DNA of 64,000 bases from Saprospiraceae bacterium (GTDB lineage Bacteria; Bacteroidota; Bacteroidia; Chitinophagales; Saprospiraceae). Each line of letters starts with the position of its first letter. The first letter of the stretch is position 1. Position numbers and translations under genes: made by a program. Of the stretch, positions 1-13,300 are shown one piece after another. The notes under the pieces are model-generated. The model had not been told where the DNA came from. It did no database searches and saw only the letters and a program-made list of their open reading frames with translations. Where the stretch lies: positions 96,308 through 160,307 of the forward strand of contig JAHDHW010000002.1 in assembly GCA_020631105.1 (NCBI GenBank), given 5' to 3'.

Positions 1-37
1 TGAGAAAAACAGCCTATACATAATTTCGAACGACAAC

Positions 38-2029
38 TTATTTACGAATAAGTCCTTCAAAGACTTCTTTATTTACCTCGATTTTATAAGCATTTTGCAA
101 TTCACCTATCCATTGTTTTTCAAGGAAATTTTGATAGTCAGCGATGACAAAACCACGGGCTTCATCCAATTCTTTATTTGCTACTGGCAGTATATCTTCG
201 ATTTTGTAAAAAGATACGGCCTTATTTCTTTTGTTAGTTGTGTTTTTAGAAATACTTCCTACTTCGAAGACTAAACCTTCCGGCATTTTAGATTTGCTCT
301 TTTCATAAGTTTTTTCCTCCCTTGTAACAATCTCTTTCTCTTTGTTAACATCCTTCATAAAGCTTTCAGGGTTTTGCTTCCTTGCCAGCTTCTTCAATGT
401 TTCTACCATTGCTGAATGTTCAGCCGGTACGGTATATCTTGATGCTAATGCCCGTTCGTTCCATTTGTAAACATTCTTACGCTTTGCAAAAAATGTTTTT
501 AAACCAGTAGTATCTTGTGAAGCTTTGTCCCAAACTAAAATTTTGGTCGCTTCAAATAACAAAATCCCTTCTTCATATTCTCGCATTAAGGATTTAAACT
601 CAGGGTATTTTTCTTCCAGCTGCATTTCTTCAAAACGAATACAGCTATCATCTACATATTCTTCCAAAAGCATGTCAACTAATTCAGCTTTTTCCATTCG
701 TTTGCCCATTCGCATTCGTTTAGAGTTTCTTTGACAAAAATCCTCAAACTCGTTTAGACTAACCTCTAGTTTTTCATCCGCATTACTTAATGAAAATAAT
801 ACTTCCTGGTTCCCTTCTTTTGGTGCTTTCCATTTATAAGTTGTAAAGCTGGAATCTAATGAAGAGATCCAATTGGTGTAAAGCACATCATTAACTTTGT
901 AATTGCCCTCTCGTTTAATCCGCTCAATCATAGTATTGCGAGCATTGGTTAAACGATTGAATCGAGGGTTTTTTGACCGGCGTTGATTTTCTTGCATTCT
1001 GGTCTGAATACGACGTTTTGCAATATCAAACTCTTCCGTTGGCTTCTTACTGATTCTTTTGACGATATGATATCCAACAGAAGATTTAAAAGGCTCTGTA
1101 TAAGTACCATCTTCTGACAGTGCAAACGCAGGAATTTCAAAAGGATGTCTTACTCCGATAAAACCAACGTAGCCTCCCTGGTTTGCAGAACGACTATCTT
1201 CCGAAACATCCTTAGCTACAGTTTCGAAGTCGGCACCACCTTTTAACTGCTGATAAATTTGATCAATCTTTTCTTTAGCCGCTGCTTCAGTAGTTGCGTC
1301 CTTTACTCTAATCAAAATATGAGCAACTTCCATCTGACCAATTGCTGGTCGTTTTTCATTTACTTTCACCAGGTGTAAGCCCGCAACAGTACGGATAGGA
1401 GCAGACACTTTTCCGACTGAAGTAGTATAGGCTGCTGTTTCTAAATTATAAAAGCCGTCAGGAAAAGTAGCGTTCAGAAAACCCATCGCGCCCTCTACTT
1501 TGGCAGTGTTTTTATCATCCGAGCTTTTCTTGGCTACCTCTTCGAAGCTAAGCCCGGTTTCTAATTGCTGTTGAATACTAGCAATTCGTTTATTTGCGGC
1601 GGTAACTTCCGCATCACTCGCCCCTGGCTTAAGGTTAATCATGATATGACTTATATCTACATCATACAAACTACGGTCGTAAGCCTCCTGGATTAATTTA
1701 TCGGTGACTTCCTTGTCGACCAGATAAGAGTTAGCCAATTGTTTGCGATACCCTGCAAGTTCTTTTTGTAAAGAAGGAATAGTGTCCAGCTTCATATCTT
1801 TCGCTCGCTTGACCTTCAGCTTGAAGTTTTTGTATAAATCCAAATACTCCTCCAGAGAAGCTCGGCTGTAGCTTGCCGTATCCATCTTTGACTTTGAATA
1901 GATGTAATCGAATTCTGAAACATGGACCGGTTCCCCCTCAACTGTGAATAACACGGGGTCTTGTTGCCCAATTGCCGTATTAAAGGCAATGGTGACAAAA
2001 GCGAAAACAAAAATTACGTATCGATACAT
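38..2029 (-). CDS. Periplasmic peptidylprolyl isomerase (SurA/PpiC-type, two parvulin domains)
   Basis: 663 aa with N-terminal signal-like segment; parvulin motifs such as 'DISHIMINLKPGASDAEVTAANKRIASIQQQLETGLSFEEVAKKSSDD' and 'VAHILIRVKDATTEAAAKEKIDQIYQQLKGGADFETVAKDVSEDSRSANQGGYVGF'. Confidence 0.92.
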   Translation of the reverse strand: MYRYVIFVFAFVTIAFNTAIGQQDPVLFTVEGEPVHVSEFDYIYSKSKMDTASYSRASLEEYLDLYKNFKLKVKRAKDMKLDTIPSLQKELAGYRKQLANSYLVDKEVTDKLIQEAYDRSLYDVDISHIMINLKPGASDAEVTAANKRIASIQQQLETGLSFEEVAKKSSDDKNTAKVEGAMGFLNATFPDGFYNLETAAYTTSVGKVSAPIRTVAGLHLVKVNEKRPAIGQMEVAHILIRVKDATTEAAAKEKIDQIYQQLKGGADFETVAKDVSEDSRSANQGGYVGFIGVRHPFEIPAFALSEDGTYTEPFKSSVGYHIVKRISKKPTEEFDIAKRRIQTRMQENQRRSKNPRFNRLTNARNTMIERIKREGNYKVNDVLYTNWISSLDSSFTTYKWKAPKEGNQEVLFSLSNADEKLEVSLNEFEDFCQRNSKRMRMGKRMEKAELVDMLLEEYVDDSCIRFEEMQLEEKYPEFKSLMREYEEGILLFEATKILVWDKASQDTTGLKTFFAKRKNVYKWNERALASRYTVPAEHSAMVETLKKLARKQNPESFMKDVNKEKEIVTREEKTYEKSKSKMPEGLVFEVGSISKNTTNKRNKAVSFYKIEDILPVANKELDEARGFVIADYQNFLEKQWIGELQNAYKIEVNKEVFEGLIRK

Positions 2030-2333
2030 TTTTACAATATTTAAAGTTTCATCAATTTCTTTAATGTAGACCGAAGAAGGATTAAGCTGAATGCTGCTTT
2101 TTTATGCTATTATCCTACCTTCCGTCAAAAGCATCGCAAAATTAGCAATTTATTGCCTTAAATGTTCATTTTGCGCATAAGTCCTTTGACATAGATTTAT
2201 CTAAACCAAGGGGATATTTTCTTATTCACAGGTCAACGTCTCTCATTTGACGAGACTTGCAAGATACGGCTACGCCGCCAATGGGTGATCCTTAGGTGGT
2301 GAAAATAGGCTTAGATCTAGAATTGCGACAATA

Positions 2334-4799
2334 TTAGTCCTGATAATAAACACGCTTTACCCGCTCAGATATCCCTGTAAACACCTCATAAACTAACGAA
2401 TCAAAGCATTCTGCTAGTACTTCTACTGGCTGATCTTTCCCAAAAATCAAGACTTCGTCCCCTTCCGAAGCTTCTGGAATACTACTAATGTCAATCATGC
2501 TCATATCCATACATATGTTACCAATGGTGGGCGCTGGTTTTCCATGGATTAAAACGGAGAAACGACCATTGCCAGCTTTTCTCAGTAGGCCATCTGCGTA
2601 TCCAATACTGATGGTCGCAATACTTATTTCTTTTGCTGCTTTGCCTTTACGACTATAGCCAATCGTTTCACCAGCAGCAATAGTTTTTATTTGCGAGATA
2701 GTAGCTTTTAAGCTTAGGACCGTTTCTAATGCTTGAGTCAATTCTTTATTACTACCAATACCATATAACCCAATACCCAAACGTACCATATCATATTGAT
2801 GCTGCGGGAATCTAAGAATTCCATTGGTGTTTAAAATATGCTTGATTGGCCGATATCCTATAGTTGCTGCGATCTTTTCGTAGTAAGTATTAAACTTTGT
2901 GATTTGATTTTGAGTGAAAGCATCTTGTCCTGGTTCGTCACTGGCAGCAAGATGTGAGAAAACAGATGCAACCTTTACGTAAGGATGAGCCAGTAATGTG
3001 GCCAAAAGTTGAGGCAAATCCTTTTCTTCAAAGCCTAAGCGATGCATTCCGGTGTCAATCTTTAAATGAATATTCAAAGATTGCTGATTTGGGAAAAATT
3101 GGAGTAGTTGATTTAGTAATTGCTGGCTGTAAATCTCCGGTTCCAGCTTATATTGCTGCAAGAGGTCAAATGTCGCTTGTTCGGGGTTTAGGACCATGAT
3201 AGGCAAGGTGACCCCGGCATTTCGAAGTTCAACACCTTCGTCGGCGTAGGCTACCGCTAAATAATCTACCTTTTGGAATTCTAAAAGCCGTGCGACCTCA
3301 TCACTGCCACTACCGTAAGCAGCAGCTTTTACCATGGCCATTAACTTAGTTTGCGGGTTTATAGCCTGGCGGAATGTGCGTAGATTGTGTACCAGAGCAT
3401 TTAGGTTTACCTCAAGAACCGTGTTGTGACTCTTTTTTGCAAGATATCCTGCGATTCGCTCAAACGTAAAATTTCTTGCGCCTTTCAGGAGGATAATCTC
3501 TTCCTGGCTTTGTTTCCAGTTCCCAGAAGAAATATAGGTTTCCGTGCTATCGAAATAATGCTGGTCTTGAATTGTACTAAATTGCTGAAGCATTTTTACT
3601 TCCTGACCAATTCCTACGAGCTTTTGGATTTTGTGTTCATCCAGAAGCTTCGCTACCTGTTGGTATAAATCCCGAGACTCAATACCGCTTTGGAAGATAT
3701 CTGAAAGAATTACAGTCGGACTCAATTGACCGGCCTGTTGTTTTAGGAAATTAAGTGCTACCGCAAGGGAAGTTAGGTCAGAATTGTAGCTATCATTGAT
3801 CAATGTACAATTATTGATGGCGGCTTTCAATTCAAGTCGCATGGGTAAAGCGTTGAGCTTTTGTATTCGTTGAGTGATAAGTTTATCCTCAAGGTCTAAA
3901 TGTAAAAGCAATAACCAGCAATGGATAGCATTTTCAACAGAAGCCTCATCTGAAAAAGGGATGGTTATTTGTACAATTTTCCCTTTGTAAAGTGCCTTAA
4001 TGTGGTACTGCCCACTTTTTGATTTTGCTTCTTTTGTAATGCATAGGTCTGCACTTTTCTTTCTGGACCAACTTAATAATTCTTTATCTGATAGGCTTTT
4101 GATCTCCGTATCGATTTCAGGATGATCTTTGCAATAGAGAATGGTATGGCAAGGCTCAAATAATTTTAACTTCTCCTGGATTTTTTGACTCGTTGACTTA
4201 AAGCCTTCGTTGTGAGCTTCACCAATATTAGTGAAAATACCTATGCTGCAATTGATAATAGGCGCAATCCTTTGCATTTCGCCAGCCCGCGAAATACCGG
4301 CTTCAAATATACCCAAATCATGCTTTTCGTTAATCTGCAAGATGGAGAGCGGAACACCAATTTGTGAATTATAGCTTCGAGGGCTTCGAACAATTTCATA
4401 ATCTGCGTGGAGTAACTGAAAAAGCCATTCTTTGATAATGGTTTTTCCATTACTTCCAGTGATACCAATAACGGGCAGATCGAATTGCTGACGATGGAAG
4501 CGAGCAAGCTTGTGTAGAGCATCTAGTGTGTCAGATACATAAAGGAAAGACGCATCTGGTTGAAAACGCGAATCAACTTTTTTTGAAACCACAAAGGCAC
4601 GGATACCTTTATTATAAGCATCATTTAAATAGTCGTGCCCGTCATTTGAATTATTTGAAAAAGCAAAGAAGATAGATTGTAAAGGGAAATCTACCCGTCT
4701 GCTATCAAATACTGCTTGAGTAATCAATAGCTCGTCGTCAATAGTGCCAAGCTGCTTCGCACCCAGGATATCCGCAATTTGAGAAAGACGGTACTGCAT
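2334..4799 (-). CDS. murF-alr: Bifunctional UDP-N-acetylmuramoyl-tripeptide:D-alanyl-D-alanine ligase / alanine racemase
   Basis: N-terminal Mur ligase P-loop 'GITGSNGKTIIKEWL'; C-terminal PLP alanine racemase 'LMAMVKAAAYGSGSDEVARLLE' and 'GNICMDMSMIDIS'. This fusion is typical of Bacteroidota. Confidence 0.95.
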   Translation of the reverse strand: MQYRLSQIADILGAKQLGTIDDELLITQAVFDSRRVDFPLQSIFFAFSNNSNDGHDYLNDAYNKGIRAFVVSKKVDSRFQPDASFLYVSDTLDALHKLARFHRQQFDLPVIGITGSNGKTIIKEWLFQLLHADYEIVRSPRSYNSQIGVPLSILQINEKHDLGIFEAGISRAGEMQRIAPIINCSIGIFTNIGEAHNEGFKSTSQKIQEKLKLFEPCHTILYCKDHPEIDTEIKSLSDKELLSWSRKKSADLCITKEAKSKSGQYHIKALYKGKIVQITIPFSDEASVENAIHCWLLLLHLDLEDKLITQRIQKLNALPMRLELKAAINNCTLINDSYNSDLTSLAVALNFLKQQAGQLSPTVILSDIFQSGIESRDLYQQVAKLLDEHKIQKLVGIGQEVKMLQQFSTIQDQHYFDSTETYISSGNWKQSQEEIILLKGARNFTFERIAGYLAKKSHNTVLEVNLNALVHNLRTFRQAINPQTKLMAMVKAAAYGSGSDEVARLLEFQKVDYLAVAYADEGVELRNAGVTLPIMVLNPEQATFDLLQQYKLEPEIYSQQLLNQLLQFFPNQQSLNIHLKIDTGMHRLGFEEKDLPQLLATLLAHPYVKVASVFSHLAASDEPGQDAFTQNQITKFNTYYEKIAATIGYRPIKHILNTNGILRFPQHQYDMVRLGIGLYGIGSNKELTQALETVLSLKATISQIKTIAAGETIGYSRKGKAAKEISIATISIGYADGLLRKAGNGRFSVLIHGKPAPTIGNICMDMSMIDISSIPEASEGDEVLIFGKDQPVEVLAECFDSLVYEVFTGISERVKRVYYQD

Positions 4800-4901
4800 A
4801 GCTTGCTTTATACGTAAAGAATGAATTGATGATTCATGGCCTGAGGTGGCGTAGCCACTTCCTGCTAGCCTTGGTTGAAAGGCATTGATCAGCGAATAAT
4901 C

Positions 4902-6170
4902 TTAAAGATCAAAGCCTATATCCCGACGATAATTTTTGCCTTCGAAGCTTATTTGTTCAGCATTCTTATTTGAAATGTCGAGTGCTGTTTTGATATCACT
5001 TCCAAAAGAGGTAATCGCCAGGACACGCCCTCCGTTCGTATGAACGGTTCCATCCACAGCTTTAGTGCCAGCATGGAAAACGATACTATCATTAATGTTG
5101 TCTATGCCGGTAATAAGCTTTCCTTTTTCGTAAGCTTCAGGATAACCGCCTGAAACTAACATGATTGTTGTAGCTGCCCGTTCATCTTTTTCGATCTTTA
5201 CAGAAGCTAAGCCACCATTGTCGGTCGCCTGGAATAATTGGACAAGGTCATTTTTAAGCCGAGGAAGTACTACTTCTGTCTCCGGGTCACCCAGTCGGCA
5301 ATTATATTCTATAACGTAAGGTTCTTCTCCTACTTTGATCAAACCAATAAACACAAAGCCTTGGTATTGAATGCCCTTTTGGTGAATCCCATTAATCGTT
5401 GGCTTAATAACCCGATCTTCTACTTTTTTCATGAGCACATCATCAACGAAAGGAACCGGAGAAACGGCACCCATACCACCAGTATTTAAGCCCGTGTCTC
5501 CTTCTCCGATTCGTTTATAATCTTTCGCTACCGGAAGAACCTGATAATCTTTGCCATCAGTCAATACGAATACGGAGAACTCGATGCCATCCAAAAACTG
5601 CTCGATCACGACCGTCTCGCTGGCTTGCCCAAACTTGCCGCCGAGCATTTCTGTTAAGGCCGTTTTGGCTTCTTCGATGTTATCTATGATTAAGACTCCT
5701 TTTCCTGCGGCCAGACCGTCTGCTTTTAGCACGATGGGAGGCGTCTGGGTCTCAATATAGCTTAAGCCAGCTGCTAATGTTTCAGCAGTGAACTCTTGAT
5801 ATGCTGCGGTCGGGATATTAAAATCAGCCATAAACTTTTTAGCATAGGCTTTACTACCTTCAAGCTGAGCACCTTCTTGGGAAGGACCAATTACGATAAT
5901 ATGAGCTAATGCTTCATCTCCTTTGAAGAAATCGTAAATGCCTTCAACCAATGGTGCTTCAGGGCCAATTACACAAAGACTGATCTTGTGCTCTAGCGCA
6001 AAAGTTTTTATAGACTCAAAGTCAGATTGATTTAAGGCTACATTAGTCCCACATTGTGCCGTACCGGCATTTCCTGGAAGGATGTATAGATTTTCGCAAA
6101 GTGGACTTTGACTCATTTTCCAGCTTAAGGCGTGCTCTCTGCCACCGCTACCAATAAGGAGAATATTCAT
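4902..6170 (-). CDS. purD: Phosphoribosylamine--glycine ligase
   Basis: 'MNILLIGSGGREHALSWKM', 'KADGLAAGKGV', 'EYNCRLGDPETEVVLPRL' are GARS signatures. Confidence 0.97.
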   Translation of the reverse strand: MNILLIGSGGREHALSWKMSQSPLCENLYILPGNAGTAQCGTNVALNQSDFESIKTFALEHKISLCVIGPEAPLVEGIYDFFKGDEALAHIIVIGPSQEGAQLEGSKAYAKKFMADFNIPTAAYQEFTAETLAAGLSYIETQTPPIVLKADGLAAGKGVLIIDNIEEAKTALTEMLGGKFGQASETVVIEQFLDGIEFSVFVLTDGKDYQVLPVAKDYKRIGEGDTGLNTGGMGAVSPVPFVDDVLMKKVEDRVIKPTINGIHQKGIQYQGFVFIGLIKVGEEPYVIEYNCRLGDPETEVVLPRLKNDLVQLFQATDNGGLASVKIEKDERAATTIMLVSGGYPEAYEKGKLITGIDNINDSIVFHAGTKAVDGTVHTNGGRVLAITSFGSDIKTALDISNKNAEQISFEGKNYRRDIGFDL

Positions 6171-6395
6171 AGTTTTGTTGTTTTGCCGCGAAGATAATGT
6201 AAGTAGGCTCTAATTCTAAATGAAATGGGAAGGTATATGTGATTAGAATGAGAAAACGAAGGCGTTACCAAAGCGTTTTGGAATAAATAGGAATGAAAAT
6301 TGAATTAATAATATTGGACATGTGTTCTTAGGAAAGGAATGCTATCCTTTTTCTTAATTTTTCCTACCTTCGCCAGACAATTTCGAAGCAAAAAG

Positions 6396-6986
6396 ATGAT
6401 TTCGTATATCAAAGGACCGATCACCTATAAAAGTCCAACCTATATAATCGTAGAAGCTGGGAGCATTGGATATCAAATCCATATTAGCCTTAATACCTAC
6501 GCCAAGATTGAAAAGCTTGATACGGTACAAATCCTTACCTATTTACATGTGAAGGAAGATAGTCATACATTATATGGCTTTGCGGAAGAGATGGAACGTG
6601 GTTTGTTCACCTTATTATTATCGGTGTCAGGGATTGGTCCAAATACAGCAAGAGTACTCTTGTCATCGATGGAACCAGAGGAAGCAAGAATGGCGATTAT
6701 TAGTGAAAATGTTGCTGCTTTTAAGAAAGTAAAAGGAATCGGTCCAAAGACTGCGAAACGTATAATTTTGGACCTGAAAGATAAATTATTGAAGGATTCT
6801 GGTGAAACACCAGTTATGATTAGCCCGGCAAACAATACTTTGAGAGATGAGGCGTTATCTGCTCTAGTTGCCTTAGGCTTCTCAAAAATCCATGTACAAA
6901 AAGCGCTCAATAAAATCCTTAGCGAGCAGCCCGGAACGTTGACAATCGAAGAGTTAATTAAGCTAGCCCTTAAACAACTCTCATAA
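6396..6986 (+). CDS. ruvA: Holliday junction branch migration protein RuvA
   Basis: ORF track starts at 6339, but homology starts at internal Met 6396 ('MISYIKGPITYKSPTYIIVEAGSIGYQIHIS'); HhH 'FKKVKGIGPKTAKRIILDLKDKL'. Confidence 0.95.
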   Translation: MISYIKGPITYKSPTYIIVEAGSIGYQIHISLNTYAKIEKLDTVQILTYLHVKEDSHTLYGFAEEMERGLFTLLLSVSGIGPNTARVLLSSMEPEEARMAIISENVAAFKKVKGIGPKTAKRIILDLKDKLLKDSGETPVMISPANNTLRDEALSALVALGFSKIHVQKALNKILSEQPGTLTIEELIKLALKQLS

Positions 6987-7385
6987 TCGGGTTACCAACA
7001 AATCCCTGAAAGTATTTGATGACCAGATATTGCTTTGTCCTTTTTGCAAAGGAAGGTGAAAACTTATTATTCCTTCTTGCGTAAAATCTGAATGCTATAA
7101 TGTAACCCGTCGTTATGTATTTGGTTCGGACAAATTTAAATATTAAGGATTGTTAAATTTTTTTGACGGGATAAAGGCTTTACGCTTTTCTCGTTATTGA
7201 TTTGTGTTTTACAAAAGTTGCTGAAATAATATATTGAAAATCAGTTATTTGTAAGATATGAATTATTGAAAGGTTTTGAGAACTAGGCTTTGCCATTCTT
7301 GTAAAGTCATTTTTGAAAAATAATTAAGCTATTTGACCACCTCAACGAAAGTGAAGATTGAGGGTACTTTTCCCATGTTTTAATT

Positions 7386-10300
7386 ATGAAGATAGGACAT
7401 TTTCTACTCTGTACAATGGTAATTTTGGGTGTATTTATAAGCACCGCGGCTAGTTTTGGTAACGGCCACGGTCTTGAAGACCCCTACGCACCAGAATATG
7501 TAATGGCACAGGATACTTTCCCCATCCAAGAGCGTTACGGCGATTTTATTAATGATGCTAGCAGTAATCCCTTTGATCTTAATGATCCCGGGATTATCCA
7601 GCAAAACGTCGAGTACGATCCCGCCACCGGTTATTATATTATCACCGAGACGATTGATGGTAATTATTATCGCCCGCCGACTTATTTAACATTTGAAGAA
7701 TATTCACAGTGGCAAGCTGATCAACAACAGCAACAATATTTTGATGAACTCAATAACGTCGCCGGTGGAGATGTCGGGGATAGTGGCCTGCGAGATCCGA
7801 TGGGCGAAATAGACGTCAAGAAAAGTCTGATTGACCGACTTTTTGGAGGCTCCGAGGTAGATATTCGCCCGCAGGGTAAGATCGGATTAACCTTTGGGGT
7901 TGATTTTCAGAAAGTAGAGAATCCAAGTTTGACGCTCCGTCAACAACGACAGGGTGGATTTGACTTCGATATGGATATCCAGTTAAATGTAACGGGTAAA
8001 ATTGGAGAAAAATTAAATCTTGCTACCAATTATAATACACAAGCTACCTTCGATTTTGATAATCAGTTGAAACTACAATACGATAGTGAAGCATTTAGTG
8101 ATGATGATATTGTAAAAAAGATTGAAGCGGGTAACGTAAGTTTCCCTTTAAAAAGCTCCTTGATTCAGGGGAGTAACTCCCTCTTCGGTATTCGTACTGA
8201 CCTCCAGTTTGGTCATTTAGGGCTTTCGCTGGTCGCTTCGCAGCAAAAATCGCGACGTCAGGAGCTACAAATTCAGGGAGGTAGTCAGCTACAGGAATTC
8301 GAAGTACGTGCAGATGAATATGATGAAAATCGTCACTTCTTCATTACGCATTATAATAGAAATACCTTTGAGGAAGCATTAGTCAACATGCCTCAGCTAA
8401 ACACACTATTTCGGATCAATCGAATCGAAGTATGGGTGACTAATGATCGGAACGACCCGGATAATGTACGGGATATTGTTGCCTTAGCGGATTTGGGAGA
8501 ATCCTTTGAGGTGACCAATACAAACCCTCAGTTTCAGATTCCACCCGCTGCCCGTAATCCTGATATCACAGGAACACGCGGACTACCGGGACGTCCAATT
8601 ACGGAGGGCGGATCATTTAATGTTCCCGGAGCTAACGATCTCTATAGCGCAATCTTAAATAATGACCGGGTAAGAAACTTAGATGATGCCGTAGCGATTC
8701 TGGAAAATGTATATGACTTACGTCAATCCAGAGATTTCGAAAAAGTAAGTGCACGTAAATTATCTTCTAATGAATTTACTTACCACCCGGAGTTAGGATT
8801 TATTTCCTTGAACGTAAACCTTCAGCCGGATCAGGTACTTGGGGTATCTATGGAGTATGATTATAATGGTAAAACTTACCGGGTAGGGGAGTTTGCAAAT
8901 GATACCTATTCACCGGATTCTCTGGGTGTTCTCTTTGTGAAGATGTTGAAAGCGACAACTCAGCGAGTTGACCTTGCGACCTGGGATCTTATGATGAAGA
9001 ACGTATACTCTGTTGGTGCATTTCAGGTAAGTCAGGAAGACTTTAAGTTAGATATCTTTTACGAAGATCCGGGGAAAGGAGAGAAACGTTTCCTTCCGGA
9101 TTCTGAGTTAGCAGGTGTACCACTTCTACAAGTATTTAATCTCGATAATCTTAATGTTCTGGGGGATCCCTGCCCCGATGGTATCTTCGACTTTGTGCCG
9201 GGGATTACGATCAATCCCCGGAATGGGCGTATTATGTTTCCGGTACTGGAACCTTTTAGTACTGCTATCGCAGATAACATAGTCAGCCCGGCTTTAAAAG
9301 AAAAATATGATTACTTCGTGCTCTATGATTCAACGGTCGTCAGGGCCCGCGAATATCAAGAATTAAATCGATTTACCATTGAAGGTAGTTATAAGTCTAG
9401 CGTGTCCTCTGAGATTTCATTAGGGTCGTTTAACTTACCTCCAGGGTCGGTAACCGTAAGAGCAGGTGGACAGATATTAATAGAAGGGGTAGATTATGAA
9501 GTTGATTATAATATCGGTCGGATTAAAATTTTGAATGATGCTTATCTAAACTCAGGTCTTCCTATTAATGTCTCCTTTGAGGATAACACTTTATTTGGCT
9601 TTCAGACGAAGACGATGCTTGGAGTGAGGGCCGATTATGAGGTTAATGAGAATTTTAACATTGGAGCAACTTATTTACATTTATTTGAACGACCATTTAC
9701 GCAAAAAGTAAATATTGGAGATGACCCAATTAATAACCGTATTTACGGACTTGATGTCAACTTCAGTTCAAAAGCCCCGTGGTTGACACGGGCCGTAGAT
9801 GCTATACCACTGATCAATACTAAAGAAGAATCCAATATTTCATTCTCTGCGGAAGCAGCAATCTTGAAGCCTGGTCATGCCCGGGCAATTAACCAGGGAC
9901 GGGACGAAGATGGAGACCGAGATCGGGGAGGTGTAGTATATGTTGATGACTTTGAAGGAAGTACTTCTAGTTTCGATCTACGTACACCAGCAAATAACTG
10001 GGTACTGGCATCTGTACCACAGAATGATGATCAGAATAATAATCCACTATTCCCAGAATCTGCTTTAATTGATACTACACTTAGTGGTGTAAATCGGGCA
10101 CTACTCAACTGGTACCGAATCGACCAAAGTATCCGTGGTGGGAATACCGGAGATCCTTATACTGCAGCGATTCCACAGACGGAGGTATTTCCGAATGTAA
10201 CGATTACTCCAGGACTGAGTAACATCATTCAAACCCTGGATTTAACCTATTATCCGGATCAAAGAGGACCTTATAATTTTGATTTGCCAAATGGTGGTAC

Positions 10301-13300
10301 ACCATACTCTGCCGGATTGAATAATAATGGTGGACTGAATCAACCAAATGAGCGCTGGGGAGGAATCATGAGGGCCCTTAATACCAATGACTTTCAGGCA
10401 GCAAATATTGAGTACATCGAGTTCTGGATGCTAGATCCTTTCTTGGATAATCCTAGTAACCCTGGAGATTTATACATTAACCTCGGTAATATCTCGGAGG
10501 ACATCTTGAGAGATTCCCGTAAGTTTTTTGAAAATGGATTGCCTACAACTTCCAGAGAAAATGTAAGAACGGATCAGACAGGTTGGAGTAGAATTCCAAG
10601 AGCTCCACAGATTACCAATGCCTTTGTGAATGATCCGGAGGAGCGTCGTCAACAGGATGTAGGTTTAGACGGATTAAACGATGAAGCAGAGGCAGATAAA
10701 TTTGGTTCTTACCTGAATGCTATCCAATCGTTGAACCCGGCAGCCGTGGCCGAAATAGAACAGGACCCCTCTAATGATAATTATATCTTCTTCCGGGATC
10801 AGAGTCGATTTGATGACGATACACCAGTACTAGAACGATACCTTCGCTTTAATATGCCGGAAGGGAATACCGGAGATCCAATGGATGGACGGCCAACATC
10901 TTCTACCAATTTACCAGATTCAGAGGATTTAAATAGGGATAATACCTTAAGTGAAACGGAAGCTTATTACCAATATAAAATTCCATTAAAAAATAACCCG
11001 GGTGCTGAAGGCCTTGATTATGAAAACAACCCTTTTATTACGGATGTACGTGATGTTGGAAATGGACGGGTATGGTACCGATTTAAATTGCCATTGGATC
11101 AATGGGATTCACGAGTAGGAAGTATCCAGGATTTCCGATCTATCCGATTTATTCGGATGTATATGCATGACTTCGAAGATCCGGTAACTTTACGTTTTGC
11201 TCGCTTTGAGTTAGTTCGTAACCAGTGGAGACGATACCTGAGAAATTTATCCATCTACAAAGATCCAAATACAGAAGTAGATACAGAAGATCCTGATGGA
11301 GAGACTTCAACAGTATTTGATGTGAATGCGGTAAATATTGAGGAAAACTCTGAAAAAATTCCTTTTGGATATATTCTACCTCCTGGTATCGATCGGGAGC
11401 AATCAACGAATACTACCTATGCGGATATCCTGCAAAATGAGCAGTCACTCTCCATCGAGCTTTGTGGTTTGCAGCCGGATGATGCCCGGGCAATCTATAA
11501 AAACATCCAGCTGGATATGAGGCTCTATGATCGGATTGAGATGTTCGTTCATGCGGAAGCTGCAAATACAGATGGTACCTTAGCTAATCTTGATGCGATC
11601 CCTGATGGTGATCTGTCAATGGTTATGCGACTCGGTAGTGATTTTGAGAATAACTATTATGAATATGAAATTCCTTTAGTAATGTCGAAAGACAATACCA
11701 TCGGATACCTGGATGATGGTTATGCAGAGGAAGTATGGAAACCGATTAATGAAATCGATATCCCAATTGAGCAGTTTAAGAACGCAAAAATTCTTAGAAA
11801 TAATTCTACCGATCCAAATGCTTTTAACTTCCCATTCGAAATTGAGGACGTTCAGCAGATTGATGGAGAAACCCGAATTGCTAAGTTAAGGGTAAAAGGA
11901 AATCCTAACCTCGGTAACATTAAAGGGGTGATGGTCGGAATCATAAACCGCAGTAAAGATGAACATTGTGCAGAGGTTTGGATCAATGAGCTACGTCTTA
12001 AAGGTCTGGATGAGCAGGGTGGTTTCGCAGCAATTGCAAAAGTCGATGCTCAGTTAGCTGATTTTGGTACAGCAACTCTGGCCGGTAGTTATAGTACGAT
12101 TGGCTGGGGTGGATTAGAGCAAAAATTGAATGATCGATCTCGGGAAGAAGTGCTACAGTTGGATGCAGCAGCAAGTGCAGAGTTAGGTAAGTTTTTTGGA
12201 GATAAATCAGGGATTAAAATTCCATTCTTTGCTCAGTTTTCACAAACGACTCGTACGCCTCAGTTTGACCCATATGATCTAGATATTCCGCTTGATGAAA
12301 AATTAGCGGCAGAATCTGACCCGGCAGTCAGGGATTCGTTAAAGGAACAAGCGATTGATTTTACGGAGATTAAGGGGTATAATTTCACCAATGTCCGGAA
12401 AGAAAGAACCAATCAAGGCGGAGGTAATCAACAGAGTACTCCGAAACCCTGGAATATAGAAAACTTTAGTCTTAACTATGCTTATACCAAGACCACTCAC
12501 ACTGATCCTATTATCTCAAAAGATGAAATTTCTCAGTATAATGGTGGAATAGATTATAAGTATAGCCGACAGGCGAAATACGTTACACCATTCAAGAAGC
12601 TGTTTAAGAACGATAAATACCTGAAGTTAATTTCTGAATTCAACTTCAATCCATTACCGAATTCCTTCACCTTTAATACGGTGATGAATCGACAACTACA
12701 AAAAACTTCTTATCGTTTTACAGACTTAGATCCGAAGTTTACTACTTTTTATAATAAGCAGTTTACCTGGGATCGTAATTACAACTTGCAATGGGATCTG
12801 GCCAAGTCTCTGAAGATTAATTTCAATGCATTGAATTATGCGGTAATCGACGAGTTAAAGACCACGCCGGAAACGACCGAAGAAGAATTAAAAGATAAAA
12901 TTTGGGACGGAATCAGGGACTTTGGACGAACCAAGAATTATAACCATTCTTTCAATGTCAACTATACTTTACCATTCAAGAATATTCCGCTGATGGATTG
13001 GGTTAGTGTAAAAGCCCAGTATCGTGGAGATTATACCTGGAGTGCTGCTGCACTGAATACAGAATACTTAGGAAACGTAATCCAAAACGGTCAGCGTCGA
13101 CAGGTAAATGCAGACTTAAACTTCGAGAATTTATATAATAAATCTAAGTTCCTGAAGAGCATCAATAGCAAAAAACGTAAACGACGTGGGTCCAGTGCGA
13201 AGCGAGGTAGTTCAAAAAATGAAACAGGTAAAGACGGACAAGAAGAGGATGCAAAAGGAAAGAAGAAGACCAAGAAGAAATCGGATGAACCCTCTAAAGC